Under the pieces are notes generated by a model that was given only the letters and a program-made list of their open reading frames with translations, did no database searches and was not told where the DNA came from. Shown one piece after another: positions 7,861-16,793 of a stretch of 64,000 nt of DNA (positions within the stretch are counted from its first letter, which is position 1; each line of letters begins with the position of its first letter). The stretch comes from Streptomyces paludis (GTDB lineage Bacteria > Actinomycetota > Actinomycetes > Streptomycetales > Streptomycetaceae), in assembly GCF_003344965.1 (NCBI RefSeq), contig NZ_CP031194.1:4340001-4404000 (forward strand), written 5' to 3'. The translations under genes were made by a program, and so were the position numbers.

Positions 7861-9202
7861 AGGCGCACTCCGCCTTGGCCGGCCCGGTCACCTCGGCCGC
7901 CGCCGTCGCGGGGCGCGCGGACGAGCCCGCGATCACGCGGCTCGACGCGCCGCCGCGGTGCAGCCGCAGCGCCCACAGCGTCATCGCGACCGCGACGACC
8001 ATGATGGCCCCGCCCGCCCAGGCCGGGGAGGCGTAGCCGAAGTCCGCGTCGATGACCGTACCGCCGAGCCAGGGGCCGCCCGTGTTGCCCAGGTTGAACG
8101 CGGCGGTGGCGGTGGCGCCCGCAAGGGTCGGGGCGGCAGCGGCGATGTTGAAGAGACGGGCGTTGAGCGCGGGCGCCGTGTAGAAGCACGAGACGCCCAG
8201 CAGGAACGTCAGCACGATCACCGGGACCGGGTGCGAGGCCGTCAGGGCCAGCAGGGCGAGCAGCACCGCCGACACCGTGATGCCGCTGATCAGGACGCCG
8301 AAGAGGTGCGCGTCCGCGTACCGGCCGCCCAGCGCCGTACCCACCAGCGCGCCGATGCCGAACAGCGCCAGCACCGTCGGCACCCAGCCGCTGTCCAGCC
8401 CGGCCACATCCGTGAGCAGCGGGGCGAGATACGAGAACGCGCAGAAGACGCCGCCCGCGGCGAGCGCGGTGATCACCACGGCCAGCCAGACCTGACGGTC
8501 GCGGTAGATGACCAGCTCGCGCTTGAGCCGGGGCTTCTCGGCCGGTACGGGGAGCGGCGGAATCAGTGTGACGACCCCGACCAGCGCGACGGCCGACGCG
8601 GCGCCCACCGCCCAGAACGCCGAGCGCCAGCCCAGGCTCTCACCGAGGAACGCGCCTGCCGGAACGCCCAGCACGTTCGCGATCGACAGGCCGCCGATCA
8701 TGACGGCCATGGCACGGGCCCGCTGGTTCAGCGGCACCATCGCGATCGCGACGGCCGCGCCGACCGCCCAGAACCCGGCACACGCGAACGCGCTGATCAC
8801 CCGGGACGCGAAGAGCACCTCGTACGTCGGCGCGAGCGCCCCGGCGACCTGGCCGAGGCCGAAGACCGAGATCAGCGCGATCAGGGTGGTACGGCGCGGC
8901 AGGCGCAGCGTCGCCACGGCGAGCAGCGGCGCGCCGACCACCATGCCGATCGCGAAGGCGGATATGAGGAGCCCGGCCGTCGGGATGGACACGTTCATGT
9001 CCTCGGCGAGCGGCGGCAGCAGGCCGGAGAGCATGAACTCGCTCGTGCCGAGCGCGAAGACCGACAGCCCCAGGATGTAGACGGCGAGCGGCATACGGCC
9101 GCGCGCCGGGGTGCCGGAAGGGGCATCGGTCGAGGTGGGTGCGGGGGCGGGCGTGGGGGTGGGTGCGGACGTCGGAATGTCAGCGGGGACGGAGTCTGGC
9201 AT
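7856..9202 (-). CDS. MFS exporter, DHA1 (Cmx/CmlR-like) family
   Basis: This is a 12-segment major facilitator of about 448 residues. After a Pro/Thr/Ala-rich N-terminal tail the first helix reads LAVYILGLSVFALGTSEFMLSGLLPPLAEDM, the hallmark of the DHA1 drug-H+ antiporters related to Cmx/CmrA chloramphenicol exporters and AraJ. The loop 2-3 motif and motif C region (ANVLGVPAGAFLGESLGWRSAFWAVG) are present. The start could be ATG 9202 or TTG 9214; neither has a clear Shine-Dalgarno sequence, and I prefer ATG. The substrate is unknown. It is transcribed towards the DUF4031 gene. Confidence 0.88.
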   Translation of the reverse strand: MPDSVPADIPTSAPTPTPAPAPTSTDAPSGTPARGRMPLAVYILGLSVFALGTSEFMLSGLLPPLAEDMNVSIPTAGLLISAFAIGMVVGAPLLAVATLRLPRRTTLIALISVFGLGQVAGALAPTYEVLFASRVISAFACAGFWAVGAAVAIAMVPLNQRARAMAVMIGGLSIANVLGVPAGAFLGESLGWRSAFWAVGAASAVALVGVVTLIPPLPVPAEKPRLKRELVIYRDRQVWLAVVITALAAGGVFCAFSYLAPLLTDVAGLDSGWVPTVLALFGIGALVGTALGGRYADAHLFGVLISGITVSAVLLALLALTASHPVPVIVLTFLLGVSCFYTAPALNARLFNIAAAAPTLAGATATAAFNLGNTGGPWLGGTVIDADFGYASPAWAGGAIMVVAVAMTLWALRLHRGGASSRVIAGSSARPATAAAEVTGPAKAECAS

Positions 9203-9253
9203 GACAGGTGCCAACAGCAGGCTGAGTGATTACATTCCGGCTGCCGCGCTACC

Positions 9254-9317
9254 GCTCAGTTACTGAGACGGGCGTGGCGCCGAGCCGCTCCGTTACTGGG
9301 ACGGGCGCGGCCTCGTC
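9254..9317. repeat. 33-bp tandem duplication spanning a stop codon
   Basis: The block starting GCTCAGTTACTGAGACGGGCG (9254-9286) is repeated imperfectly at 9287-9317 (GCTCCGTTACTGGGACGGGCG). The second copy contains the stop codon of the HD-domain gene. The first copy contains a small palindrome, CTCAG-TTA-CTGAG. Confidence 0.65.
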
Positions 9318-9943
9318 AGCGTCCGCAGCTCCGCCGCCAGATTCCCGCGGGCCGGCGCCTCCCACTCCCGTACGCCGTGCGGGGTACGGAACAGCCCCGG
9401 CAGCGCGAGCAGTTGGTCCAGGACGGCGGCCCGGCCCGTACGGAAGTCCTCGTCGGGCACGAAGCCGTACTCCTCCCGTACGGCCGCCGCGTAGGCGGCG
9501 TACGCGGCGGGCGGCGAGGCGAGGACGGCCAGGTCGGCATCGCACAGGACCGCGCCGTTGCGGTCGTCGGGGGCCGCGTCGTGGGTGGCGGTGAGCCGGA
9601 CGAGCCGGGCGACCTCCGCGATGTCCTCGGGCCCGAGCCCGGCCTCGCGCAGGGCGACTTCGGCGAGATGCGCGGACCGCTCCTCGTTCTCCGAGCGCTC
9701 GGGCCGGTAGACCGCGTCGTGGAACCAGGCGGCGAGCCGGACGAGATCCGCGTCGTCCGCGTACGCGGCCAGGGTGTCGATGTGGTCCAGGACGGCGGTC
9801 AGATGGGCCGTCGTGTGATACCGGCGCTGCGGCTCGGCCCACCGGGCCAGCAGGTTGTCGGCGTACGGGGCCGGGTCGGGGCCACCGGCCGGTCCGCGCA
9901 GGGAGCGGAGGGGCGCGCTGAAGCGGCTGCGGAGATCGTGCAT
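9293..9943 (-). CDS. HD-domain phosphohydrolase-like protein
   Basis: This 216-residue protein starts at ATG 9943. It carries the metal ligands of the HD superfamily in YHTTAHLTAVLDHI (first His) and WFHDAVY (His-Asp pair), with a later Asp in AVLCDADLAVL. This pattern is that of predicted metal-dependent phosphohydrolases with a short YHNxxH-type motif. A nucleotide-type substrate is likely but unproven. It lies between copA and an MFS gene on the same strand, without tight coupling to either. Confidence 0.85.
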   Translation of the reverse strand: MHDLRSRFSAPLRSLRGPAGGPDPAPYADNLLARWAEPQRRYHTTAHLTAVLDHIDTLAAYADDADLVRLAAWFHDAVYRPERSENEERSAHLAEVALREAGLGPEDIAEVARLVRLTATHDAAPDDRNGAVLCDADLAVLASPPAAYAAYAAAVREEYGFVPDEDFRTGRAAVLDQLLALPGLFRTPHGVREWEAPARGNLAAELRTLTRPRPSQ

Positions 9944-10050
9944 GGGACGACCATAGAGCCGGGGCCCGGAGGGGGCGGCCTCCGGGCCCCGGTGCGCGCG
10001 GGTCGCCCTGCGCGCGGGCGGCGCGCCCGCGCGCATACCGTCTCGAGCGC

Positions 10051-12453
10051 TCACACCGCCTTGAAGCCGCGCAGCCGCTGGCTGTTCCCGACCACGAAGA
10101 CCGACGAGAACGCCATCGCCGCGCCCGCGATCATCGGGTTGAGCAGCCCGGCCGCCGCCAGCGGGATCGCGGCGACGTTGTACGCGAAGGCCCAGAACAG
10201 GTTTCCCCGGATCGTGCCCAGCGTCCGGCGCGCCAGCCGGATCGCGTCGGCGGCGGTGCGCAGGTCGCCCCGTACGAGCGTGAGGTCGCCAGCCTCTATC
10301 GCGGCGTCCGTGCCCGTGCCCATGGCCAGGCCCAGATCGGCCTGGGCCAGGGCGGCGGCGTCGTTCACCCCGTCGCCGACCATGGCCACCGAGCGGCCCT
10401 CCGCCTGGAGCTTTTTGACGACCTCGACCTTGTCCTCGGGCATGACCTCCGCGATGACGTCCGACGCGTCGATACCGACCTCGGCGGCCACGGCCGCGGC
10501 GACCGCCTTGTTGTCGCCGGTGAGGAGGATCGGGGTCAGGCCGAGGGCGCGCAGCCGCCCGACCGCCTCGGCGCTGGTCTCCTTGACCGCGTCGGCGACT
10601 TCGAGAACGGCGCGCGCCTCGCCGTCCCACGCCACGGCGATGACCGTACGGCCCGCCGCCTCGGCGTCGGTACGCGCCCGGTCCAGCCCGGCGGGGAGGC
10701 CGATACCCCGGTCCGCGAGGAGCTTCGGGCGGCCGACGAGGACGGCGTGTCCTTCCACGGTGCCCTGGACGCCGAGGCCGGGGACGTTGGCGAAGTCCAC
10801 GGGGGTCGGCAGCGCGCCGACGCGCTCGGCCGCGCCCTCGGCGACGGCGCGGGCGATGGGGTGCTCGGAGGCGTGCTCCAGCGCGCCCGCGAGCCGCAGC
10901 ACCTGGGTCTCGGCCGCGTCGGCGCCTGATGTGTCGCCGCCGCTGTCGCCGCTCCTGTCGCTGCCCCTGGCGCCGTCCGCCGCCGCCGTGTGCGTCGCCA
11001 GGAGGGTCATCCGGCCCGTCGTGACCGTCCCCGTCTTGTCCAGCACGATCGTGTCCACCTTGCGCGTGGACTCCAGCACCTCCGGCCCCTTGATGAGGAT
11101 GCCGAGCTGCGCGCCCCGTCCCGTACCCACCATCAGGGCGGTCGGGGTGGCCAGGCCCAGGGCACACGGGCAGGCGATGATCAGTACGGCGACGGCGGCC
11201 GTGAACGCGGCGGTCAGCCCCGCGCCGGTGGCCAGCCAGACGCCGAGCGTGCCGAGCGCGAGAACCATGACCACCGGCACGAAGACGGCGGAGATCCGGT
11301 CGGCGAGACGCTGGACGGCGGCCTTGCCGTTCTGGGCGTCCTCCACCATGCGCGCCATCCGGGCGAGCTGGGTGTCGGCGCCGATCCGGGTCGCCCTGAC
11401 GACCAGCCGGCCGCCCGCGTTGAGCGTGGCGCCGGTGACCGGGTCGCCGGCGGAGACCTCGACCGGGACGGACTCGCCGGTCAGCATCGAGGCGTCGACG
11501 GCCGAGGAGCCCTCGACGACGACGCCGTCCGTGGCGATCTTCTCGCCGGGCCGGACCAGGAAGACATCGCCGGCCTGGAGGTCCGCCGTGGGGACGCGCA
11601 GCTCGCGGCCCTCCCGTATGACGGTGACCTCCTTGGCGCCCAGCTCCAGCAGCGCGCGCAGGGCGGCACCGGCCTTGCGCTTGGCGCGGATCTCGAAGTA
11701 GCGGCCCGCCAGGATGAAGGCGGTCACGCCTGCGGCGGCTTCGAGATAGATGTTCCCGGAGGCGCCGCCCCGGCTGATGGTCAGCTCGAAGGGGTGGCGC
11801 ATGCCGTGCATGCCGGCCGTACCGAAGAAGAGCGCCCACAGCGACCAGAGGAACGCGGCCCAGGTGCCCACGGAGATGAGCGTGTCCATCGTCGCCGCGC
11901 CGTGCCGGGCGTTGGTCCACGCGGCGCGGTGGAAGGGCCAGCCGGCGTAGACGACGACGGGCGCGGCCAGGGTGAGGGAGAGCCACTGCCAGTTGTCGAA
12001 CTGGAGCGCCGGGACCATGGCCATCGCGATGACGGGGACGGCGAGGATGACGGCGGTGAGGAGTCGCTGCCGGAGGCTGATGAGTTCGGGGTCGTCGGCG
12101 TCATCGTCGGTGGCGTCGGGGTGGACGGCTGTGGCGCCTGCCGCGCCTGCGCCGTCCGCGCCGTCCGCGGCCTCCGCGCCGTACGAGGACGGGGTGGACC
12201 GGGGTCCGGTGGGGTATCGGGGCGGCGGCTCCTTCGCCGTGTACCCCGTCGCCTCCACGGTGGCGATCAGGTCCCGCACGCTGACGTCCTCGCCGCGATA
12301 GGTGACCTTGGCCTTCTCGGTCGCGTAATTGACGGTGGCCTCGACGCCCTCCATGCGGTTGAGCTTCTTCTCGATACGCGCCGCGCAGGAGGCGCAGGTC
12401 ATGCCGCCGATGGTCAGCTCGACATCGGTACCGGAGGTTTGGGTGGCACTCAT
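10051..12453 (-). CDS. copA: Copper-exporting P1B-type ATPase
   Basis: This 800-residue ATPase pumps Cu(I) out of the cytosol. One N-terminal heavy-metal-associated domain carries the GMTCASC copper-binding motif (residues 17-23). It is followed by membrane helices, the TGES actuator loop, the intramembrane CPC motif ([11 protein letters not shown], about residue 428), the phosphorylation site DKTGT (about residue 470) and [10 protein letters not shown]. The start ATG 12453 has AAGGAG ten bases upstream. Two CsoR-type operators lie just upstream, so copper-dependent derepression is expected. No copZ-type chaperone is adjacent, unlike many copA operons. The gene diverges from cutC. Confidence 0.96.
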   Translation of the reverse strand: MSATQTSGTDVELTIGGMTCASCAARIEKKLNRMEGVEATVNYATEKAKVTYRGEDVSVRDLIATVEATGYTAKEPPPRYPTGPRSTPSSYGAEAADGADGAGAAGATAVHPDATDDDADDPELISLRQRLLTAVILAVPVIAMAMVPALQFDNWQWLSLTLAAPVVVYAGWPFHRAAWTNARHGAATMDTLISVGTWAAFLWSLWALFFGTAGMHGMRHPFELTISRGGASGNIYLEAAAGVTAFILAGRYFEIRAKRKAGAALRALLELGAKEVTVIREGRELRVPTADLQAGDVFLVRPGEKIATDGVVVEGSSAVDASMLTGESVPVEVSAGDPVTGATLNAGGRLVVRATRIGADTQLARMARMVEDAQNGKAAVQRLADRISAVFVPVVMVLALGTLGVWLATGAGLTAAFTAAVAVLIIACPCALGLATPTALMVGTGRGAQLGILIKGPEVLESTRKVDTIVLDKTGTVTTGRMTLLATHTAAADGARGSDRSGDSGGDTSGADAAETQVLRLAGALEHASEHPIARAVAEGAAERVGALPTPVDFANVPGLGVQGTVEGHAVLVGRPKLLADRGIGLPAGLDRARTDAEAAGRTVIAVAWDGEARAVLEVADAVKETSAEAVGRLRALGLTPILLTGDNKAVAAAVAAEVGIDASDVIAEVMPEDKVEVVKKLQAEGRSVAMVGDGVNDAAALAQADLGLAMGTGTDAAIEAGDLTLVRGDLRTAADAIRLARRTLGTIRGNLFWAFAYNVAAIPLAAAGLLNPMIAGAAMAFSSVFVVGNSQRLRGFKAV

Positions 12454-12488
12454 CGTCGGACGGCTCCTTCTCATCGACCTGGTCAGTT

Positions 12489-12535
12489 TACCCCCGAGGG
12501 GTATCGTGTGACATCAGGTATACCCCCTAGGGGTA
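12489..12535. promoter_or_regulatory. Two CsoR-type copper operators
   Basis: TACCCCCGAGGGGTA (12489-12503) and TACCCCCTAGGGGTA (12521-12535) are near-perfect GC-tract palindromes with centres 32 bp apart, 36 and 68 bp upstream of the copA start. This TACCCC..GGGGTA pattern matches the known binding sites of CsoR copper sensors in actinobacteria. Cu(I)-loaded CsoR would release the copA promoter. No csoR gene is in the window. Confidence 0.85.
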
Positions 12536-12614
12536 CCGGTCGCAAGGGGTGGGGCGGCCGGGCGGGGCCCGAGTGGCTTGCCATTCCTTGGTGACCTCGG
12601 CCTTTAGGCTGGGT

Positions 12615-12630
12615 ATTGGACTAGACCTGT
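12615..12630. promoter_or_regulatory. DasR-responsive-element-like site upstream of cutC
   Basis: ATTGGACTAGACCTGT matches the known DasR consensus ACTGGTCTAGACCAGT at 13 of 16 positions and keeps the CTAGACC core. It lies 62 bp upstream of the cutC start. DasR is the GlcNAc-responsive GntR regulator of Streptomyces. Binding is a prediction from the match only. Confidence 0.5.
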
Positions 12631-12691
12631 ACGGAAAACGGATCCGGACGGACCCGGCCGGATCCCCGCCACCCCCTACGGATGAGGCCCC

Positions 12692-13411
12692 ATGAGTGAG
12701 CGCGCGGTACTGCTGGAGGTGATCGCCCTCGACGCGGCGGACGCCGTCGCGGCCCGGAACGGAGGCGCCGACCGCCTCGAAATCGTCGCCGACATGGCGG
12801 CGGACGGGCTGACCCCGTCCCGCGAGACCTTCGCGCGGATCAGGGCCGCCGTCGACCTGCCCCTAAGGGTGATGCTGCGCCAGACGGACGGATTCGCCGC
12901 CGACGGTCCCGACCCCCGGCACGGCGCGGACGCGCTGGTACGGGTGGCGCGGGGGCTGCGGGCGGAGGGCGCGGACGAGTTCGTCTTCGGCTTTCTCGAC
13001 GCGGACGGGACGCCGGACCTGGTGACGGCCGAGCGCCTCATCGCCGAACTGGACGGCTGCCGCTGGACGTTCCACCGGGCGATCGACCACGCCGCCGACC
13101 GCGCCGCGCTGCGCCGGAGCCTCGCGGACCTGCCGGGGCTGGACACGTACCTCACGGCCGGATCGCCCGCCGGCGTCGGCACCGGCCTGCCGACGCTGCT
13201 GGCCGAGGCGGCGGCGGGCGCGCGCGGGGAGCCCGGCTACGGGCAGCGGCTGATGGTCGGCGGCGGGCTGCGGCTCGGCCATGTGGCGGCGCTGCGGGCG
13301 GCGGGGGTGGACGCGCTGCATGTGGGCGGCGCGGTGCGGGGGGCGGGGGGCTGGGCGGCGGGGGTGGACGCGGGGGCGGTGGGGGTGTGGCGCGCGGCGG
13401 TTGACGCGTAG
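12692..13411 (+). CDS. cutC: CutC family protein
   Basis: This 239-residue TIM-barrel protein has the CutC signature near the N terminus (LEVIALDAADAVAARNGGADRLEIV) and a later TFHRAIDHA block. The ATG 12692 start is close to a GAGG-like site. CutC was first linked to copper tolerance in E. coli, though a direct role in copper handling is disputed. Here it diverges from copA across shared CsoR-type boxes, which is contextual support for a copper link. The C-terminal tail is an unusually Gly/Ala/Val-rich low-complexity stretch, and its coding end is the start of the repeat region that follows. Confidence 0.9.
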   Translation: MSERAVLLEVIALDAADAVAARNGGADRLEIVADMAADGLTPSRETFARIRAAVDLPLRVMLRQTDGFAADGPDPRHGADALVRVARGLRAEGADEFVFGFLDADGTPDLVTAERLIAELDGCRWTFHRAIDHAADRAALRRSLADLPGLDTYLTAGSPAGVGTGLPTLLAEAAAGARGEPGYGQRLMVGGGLRLGHVAALRAAGVDALHVGGAVRGAGGWAAGVDAGAVGVWRAAVDA

Positions 13412-13898
13412 CGCCTGCGGCGGGCTTGTCCCCTCCCCGCCCCTTCCCGAAACCGGGGCAGGCCCCGGACCCCGGGTGGGTTCCTCCCGGCGGGGTGTGG
13501 GGTGCGGGGGCTGTTGTCGTGGGTGTCCCACGGTGCGGCTCGGGCCTGGGTGGGGTTGTGGTGCGTGGCGGTTGGCGTGTAGCGCTTGCGGCGGGCTTGT
13601 CCCCTCCCCGCCCCTTCCCGAAACCGGGGCGGGCCCCGGACCCCGGGTGGGTTCCTCCCGGCGGGGGCCGGGGGGCCGTCCTCGTGGGCGTCCCACGGTG
13701 CGTGGCCGGTCACCGGCGCGGTGGAAACCGGGCCGGGCTCCTACCGGCGCCCGGACCCCGGTGGGTGCCTCCCGGCGGGGTGCGGGGGCCGGGGGCCGCC
13801 ACCGGCGCTGTGGAAACCGGGCCGGGCCTCAACCGGTGCCTGGGCGTCGCCGGTGCGCCAGCTGGGCACCGGCTTCCGCGCCCCCCGCCGGTAGGCGA
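13412..13898. repeat. Non-coding GC-rich repeat region after cutC
   Basis: No convincing gene lies here. A block of about 110 bp around 13390-13500, beginning in the cutC 3' end, recurs at a period of 171 bp (the CGGGCTTGTCCCC core is at 13421 and 13592) with near-identical sequence. A third, degenerate copy lies near 13722-13790, and its GGAAACCGGGCCGGG element repeats again near 13811. The blocks contain self-complementary CCCCGG..CCGGGG tracts able to fold. They resemble dispersed non-coding repeats rather than an insertion sequence. Confidence 0.65.
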
Positions 13899-16181
13899 CT
13901 ACGCGCCAAGCGCCTTCGGCAGAGGGGCGCTGTGCAGGATGATCAGGCCGGAGACTGCTCGGGTGAGGGCTACGTACAGGCGTCGCAGGCCGGTGCGTTC
14001 GTCGGGTTCGCCGTCGACCACGGCCGCCGGTTCGTCAAGGACGACGTAGTCGTACTCCAGGCCCTTGGCCAGTGACGCGGGGACCAGGGTCAGCCGGGCG
14101 GTGGCCGTGGTCTCCTCGCCGGGGGACAGATAGGGGAGGCCCGCCGCCGTCAGTGCCTCGGCCAGGTGCGGGATGCGGGCGTCGGCGGCGATCAGGCCGG
14201 TGGAGCCCTCGTGGGCGAGGGACTCGACGCAGGCCGCGATCACCGCCGTATCGAGATGCCCGGAACCGGACTCGGGCCCGGCTCCCGGGACCTCGCGGAC
14301 CGAGAGCGACCCCGGGGACTCCCGTACGGACGCGACCTCCGCCAGCCCCGGCGAGATCACCGGGAGCAGCCGGGACGCGTACGCGATGACCTCGCGGGGT
14401 ACGCGGAAGCCGGCCGTCAGCTCCTCGATGACCGCGTCGCCCTTGCCCAGGTGGCGCAGGGCCTCCGGCCAGCTGTCCGTCGCCCAGGGGGTGGTGCCCT
14501 GCGCGAGGTCGCCGAGGACCGTCGCCGAGCCGGTCGAGCAGCGGCGGCCCACCGCGCGGTACTGCATCGGGGACAGGTCCTGCGCCTCGTCCAGCACCAC
14601 ATGGCCGAGGGAGTGCGTACGGGCCACGAGATCGCTCGCCTCGTCGATGAGCACGGCGTCCGCCGGGGACCACTTCGCGGACTTCACACCGCGCGCGGGC
14701 TTGGTCCACAGGATCGTCTTCTGCTCGTCGGCGCTGAGCAGCCCGTCCGCGTGGGCGGCCAGGAACTCCGGGTCGGAGAGGAGCCGGAGCACCAGCTTCG
14801 ACGGATCCACCGGCGGCCACACCGCCTTGACCACGGCCTTTACGGCGGCGTCTCGCGCCACCGCGTTCTGCACCCGGTCGTCCGGCGCCTCGCCGGCCTC
14901 CTCCATCCGTACGAGCACGGCGTGCGCGATCCGCTGGGGCAGGGCCTCGCGGGCCGCGCCGTACCGCATGTCGCGGGCCAGCAACTGCTGGACGATCTCC
15001 TCAAGTTCGTACACGGGCACCCGCCACCGCCGCGAGCCGCGTACGACCACGACCGGTTCGGCCGGAAGGGTGACATGCGACCGTACGGCCCGCCGCAGCA
15101 CCTCCGCCATGCGCGCGTCGCCCTTGATGACGGCGGCGGGCGCGGCGTCCGTGCCGCGCACCTCCACGGCGCCGGCCACCAGGCTGTCCACCGTGGCCTG
15201 CTTGACCTGCAACTCTCCCAGCGCGGGCAGCACTTGCTCGATGTAGTGGAGGAAGGACGCGTTCGGGCCGACGACCAATGTGCCGGTACGGGCCAGCCGT
15301 TCGCGGTGCGCGTAGAGCAAGTACGCGATGCGGTGCAGGCCGACGGCGGTCTTGCCGGTGCCGGGGCCGCCCTGGACACAGACCGTGCCGCCCAGGTCGC
15401 TGCGGACGATCTCGTCCTGCTCGGGCTGGATCGTGGCGACGATGTCGCGCATGGGGCCGACGCGCGGCCGTTCGATCTCGGCCTGGAGGAGCTTGCTGGA
15501 ACGGACGGCCTCCGCCGGGTCGGAGAGGTGCTCGTCCTCGTACGCGGTGAGGTCGCCGGCGGTGTAGCCGAAGCGCCTGCGCAACGCCACGTCCTGCGGG
15601 TTCTGCTTGGACGCGCCGTAGAAGGGCTGGGAGGCGGGGGCGCGCCAGTCGATGACCATGGGGTCGCCGTGGGCGTCGTGGACATGGCGGCGGCCGATGT
15701 AGAAGCGGTCACCCTCATCCTTGCCGTCGCCGTCGCCCGCGTCCCTGTCGGCGCTGTCGCTTTCCGGGGCCGCGCCGCCCACACGGTGCAGATAGTCGAG
15801 GCGGCCGAAGAAGAGTGGGGTGTGGGCGAGATCGGCGAGCGACTTCACGCGCTCCTCGATCTGCGACTCCAGAACAGCGGCGTTCACCCAGTTCGCCGTG
15901 ACATCGCGGATGTCGAGGGACTCGGCGTCCTCGCGCATGGCGCGCAGCGCGGAACGGGAGGCGCCGAGATGGGCGCGCTCCTGGGCGAGAAGAGGATCGA
16001 CGGCGTCCGGTACGGGCACGGGATCGGGCGCGGGATCGGGCGCGGGCATGGCATCCGGTACGGGATCGAGCGTGGCATCCGGTACGGGACCGGTCACGGC
16101 GTCGGGATCGGTCGCGGCGTCGGGTACGGGCGTGGGGTCGGGCGCGGGCACGGTGGAGCCTCCGGGGCTGGCTGTACGCAC
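13899..16181 (-). CDS. HelD/HelR-like UvrD-superfamily helicase
   Basis: This protein of about 760 residues resembles HelD, an SF1-type ATPase that binds RNA polymerase and frees stalled complexes. Actinobacterial HelR members confer rifamycin tolerance. Visible motifs are Walker A GGPGTGKTA, motif II VVLDEAQDLSPMQYRAV and a C-terminal LRRLYVALTRAV helicase motif. An anti-parallel helical arm precedes the ATPase core. The first 60 residues are a Pro-Asp-Val-Ala repeat tail encoded by tandem repeats. GTG 16181 lacks a good ribosome-binding site; ATG 16049 inside the repeat tail is an alternative. I saw no rifamycin-associated element upstream, so the resistance link is family-level only. Confidence 0.85.
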   Translation of the reverse strand: MRTASPGGSTVPAPDPTPVPDAATDPDAVTGPVPDATLDPVPDAMPAPDPAPDPVPVPDAVDPLLAQERAHLGASRSALRAMREDAESLDIRDVTANWVNAAVLESQIEERVKSLADLAHTPLFFGRLDYLHRVGGAAPESDSADRDAGDGDGKDEGDRFYIGRRHVHDAHGDPMVIDWRAPASQPFYGASKQNPQDVALRRRFGYTAGDLTAYEDEHLSDPAEAVRSSKLLQAEIERPRVGPMRDIVATIQPEQDEIVRSDLGGTVCVQGGPGTGKTAVGLHRIAYLLYAHRERLARTGTLVVGPNASFLHYIEQVLPALGELQVKQATVDSLVAGAVEVRGTDAAPAAVIKGDARMAEVLRRAVRSHVTLPAEPVVVVRGSRRWRVPVYELEEIVQQLLARDMRYGAAREALPQRIAHAVLVRMEEAGEAPDDRVQNAVARDAAVKAVVKAVWPPVDPSKLVLRLLSDPEFLAAHADGLLSADEQKTILWTKPARGVKSAKWSPADAVLIDEASDLVARTHSLGHVVLDEAQDLSPMQYRAVGRRCSTGSATVLGDLAQGTTPWATDSWPEALRHLGKGDAVIEELTAGFRVPREVIAYASRLLPVISPGLAEVASVRESPGSLSVREVPGAGPESGSGHLDTAVIAACVESLAHEGSTGLIAADARIPHLAEALTAAGLPYLSPGEETTATARLTLVPASLAKGLEYDYVVLDEPAAVVDGEPDERTGLRRLYVALTRAVSGLIILHSAPLPKALGA

Positions 16182-16365
16182 GCCGAGGCGCCCGGGGCCG
16201 TCGAGGTCAGGGACGGGGCACGGGTGCGCCGTTCGGCGTTGATCACGTCATGGCGGTGGCCGTCCGGTTTCCGTCCGGACGACGGCGCTCCGCAGAGGGA
16301 GGCGGGCAAGGTGGGAGATTGTAGTCACCGGTGGCCGGGCGGGGCGAATGCTTTTCCGCACGCCC

Positions 16366-16384
16366 TCATCCCCGTAGGGGATGA
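16366..16384. promoter_or_regulatory. GC-tract palindrome upstream of helD-like gene
   Basis: TCATCCCC-GTA-GGGGATGA is a perfect 8-bp-arm inverted repeat midway in the roughly 290-bp divergent region between the HelD-like gene and the small gene at 16471. The C4-N3-G4 core resembles the CsoR-family boxes upstream of copA. It could be an operator or a leader hairpin. Confidence 0.4.
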
Positions 16385-16470
16385 CATGAGCCCGGAGGAC
16401 TACGCCTCTTCACATGTGATTACCACCTTCGGCCGATGTTGCGCACAGCCCGGAAAGCCATCCTGGATAC

Positions 16471-16644
16471 ATGACCACACAGACCTTCGCCCCCGTGTCC
16501 GCCGCCCCCGCCAAGGGCCCCGCCGAGTCCCCCGCCCACCCCGTCGGCAACGCGCTGCGCGCTGTCCGGACCTTCCTGGCCACGGCGTTCAGCGTGGCCG
16601 TGATGGGGGAGTACAGCGAGGAGGCGGGCATCAAGCGGCGTTGA
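16471..16644 (+). CDS. Small conserved Streptomyces protein (57 aa)
   Basis: ATG 16471 opens a 57-residue frame starting MTTQTFAPVSAAPAKG and ending EYSEEAGIKRR. It combines a Thr/Pro/Ala-rich start with a helix (VGNALRAVRTFLATAFSVAVMGEY) that could lie on or in the membrane. The helix and acidic-basic tail look like a real small protein, and I believe similar short proteins occur in other streptomycetes. No clear Shine-Dalgarno sequence is present, so translation may be leaderless. No function is known. Confidence 0.55.
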   Translation: MTTQTFAPVSAAPAKGPAESPAHPVGNALRAVRTFLATAFSVAVMGEYSEEAGIKRR

Positions 16645-16793
16645 TCCGCCGTCGGCCGTAGTCGGCCGCCGTCAGCCGTAGTCGCCCGTCGCGGGCCGTC
16701 GTTGGCTCATTCCTGACTGCCGCGGACCGGCGCTGACCGCCGCTGACCCCTACGGGCCCGGGCGCCCGCCCCTGATCCACTAGGGTCGCGGCC

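Noticed and set aside
9377..11701. 774-codon plus-strand frame opposite copA
   Set aside because: It is an antisense shadow of copA and the HD gene, rich in Arg/Ser/Pro.
16182..16365. Possible rifamycin-associated element upstream of the HelD-like gene
   Set aside because: No inverted TTGC..GCAA-type element of that kind was seen, so rifamycin induction is not claimed.
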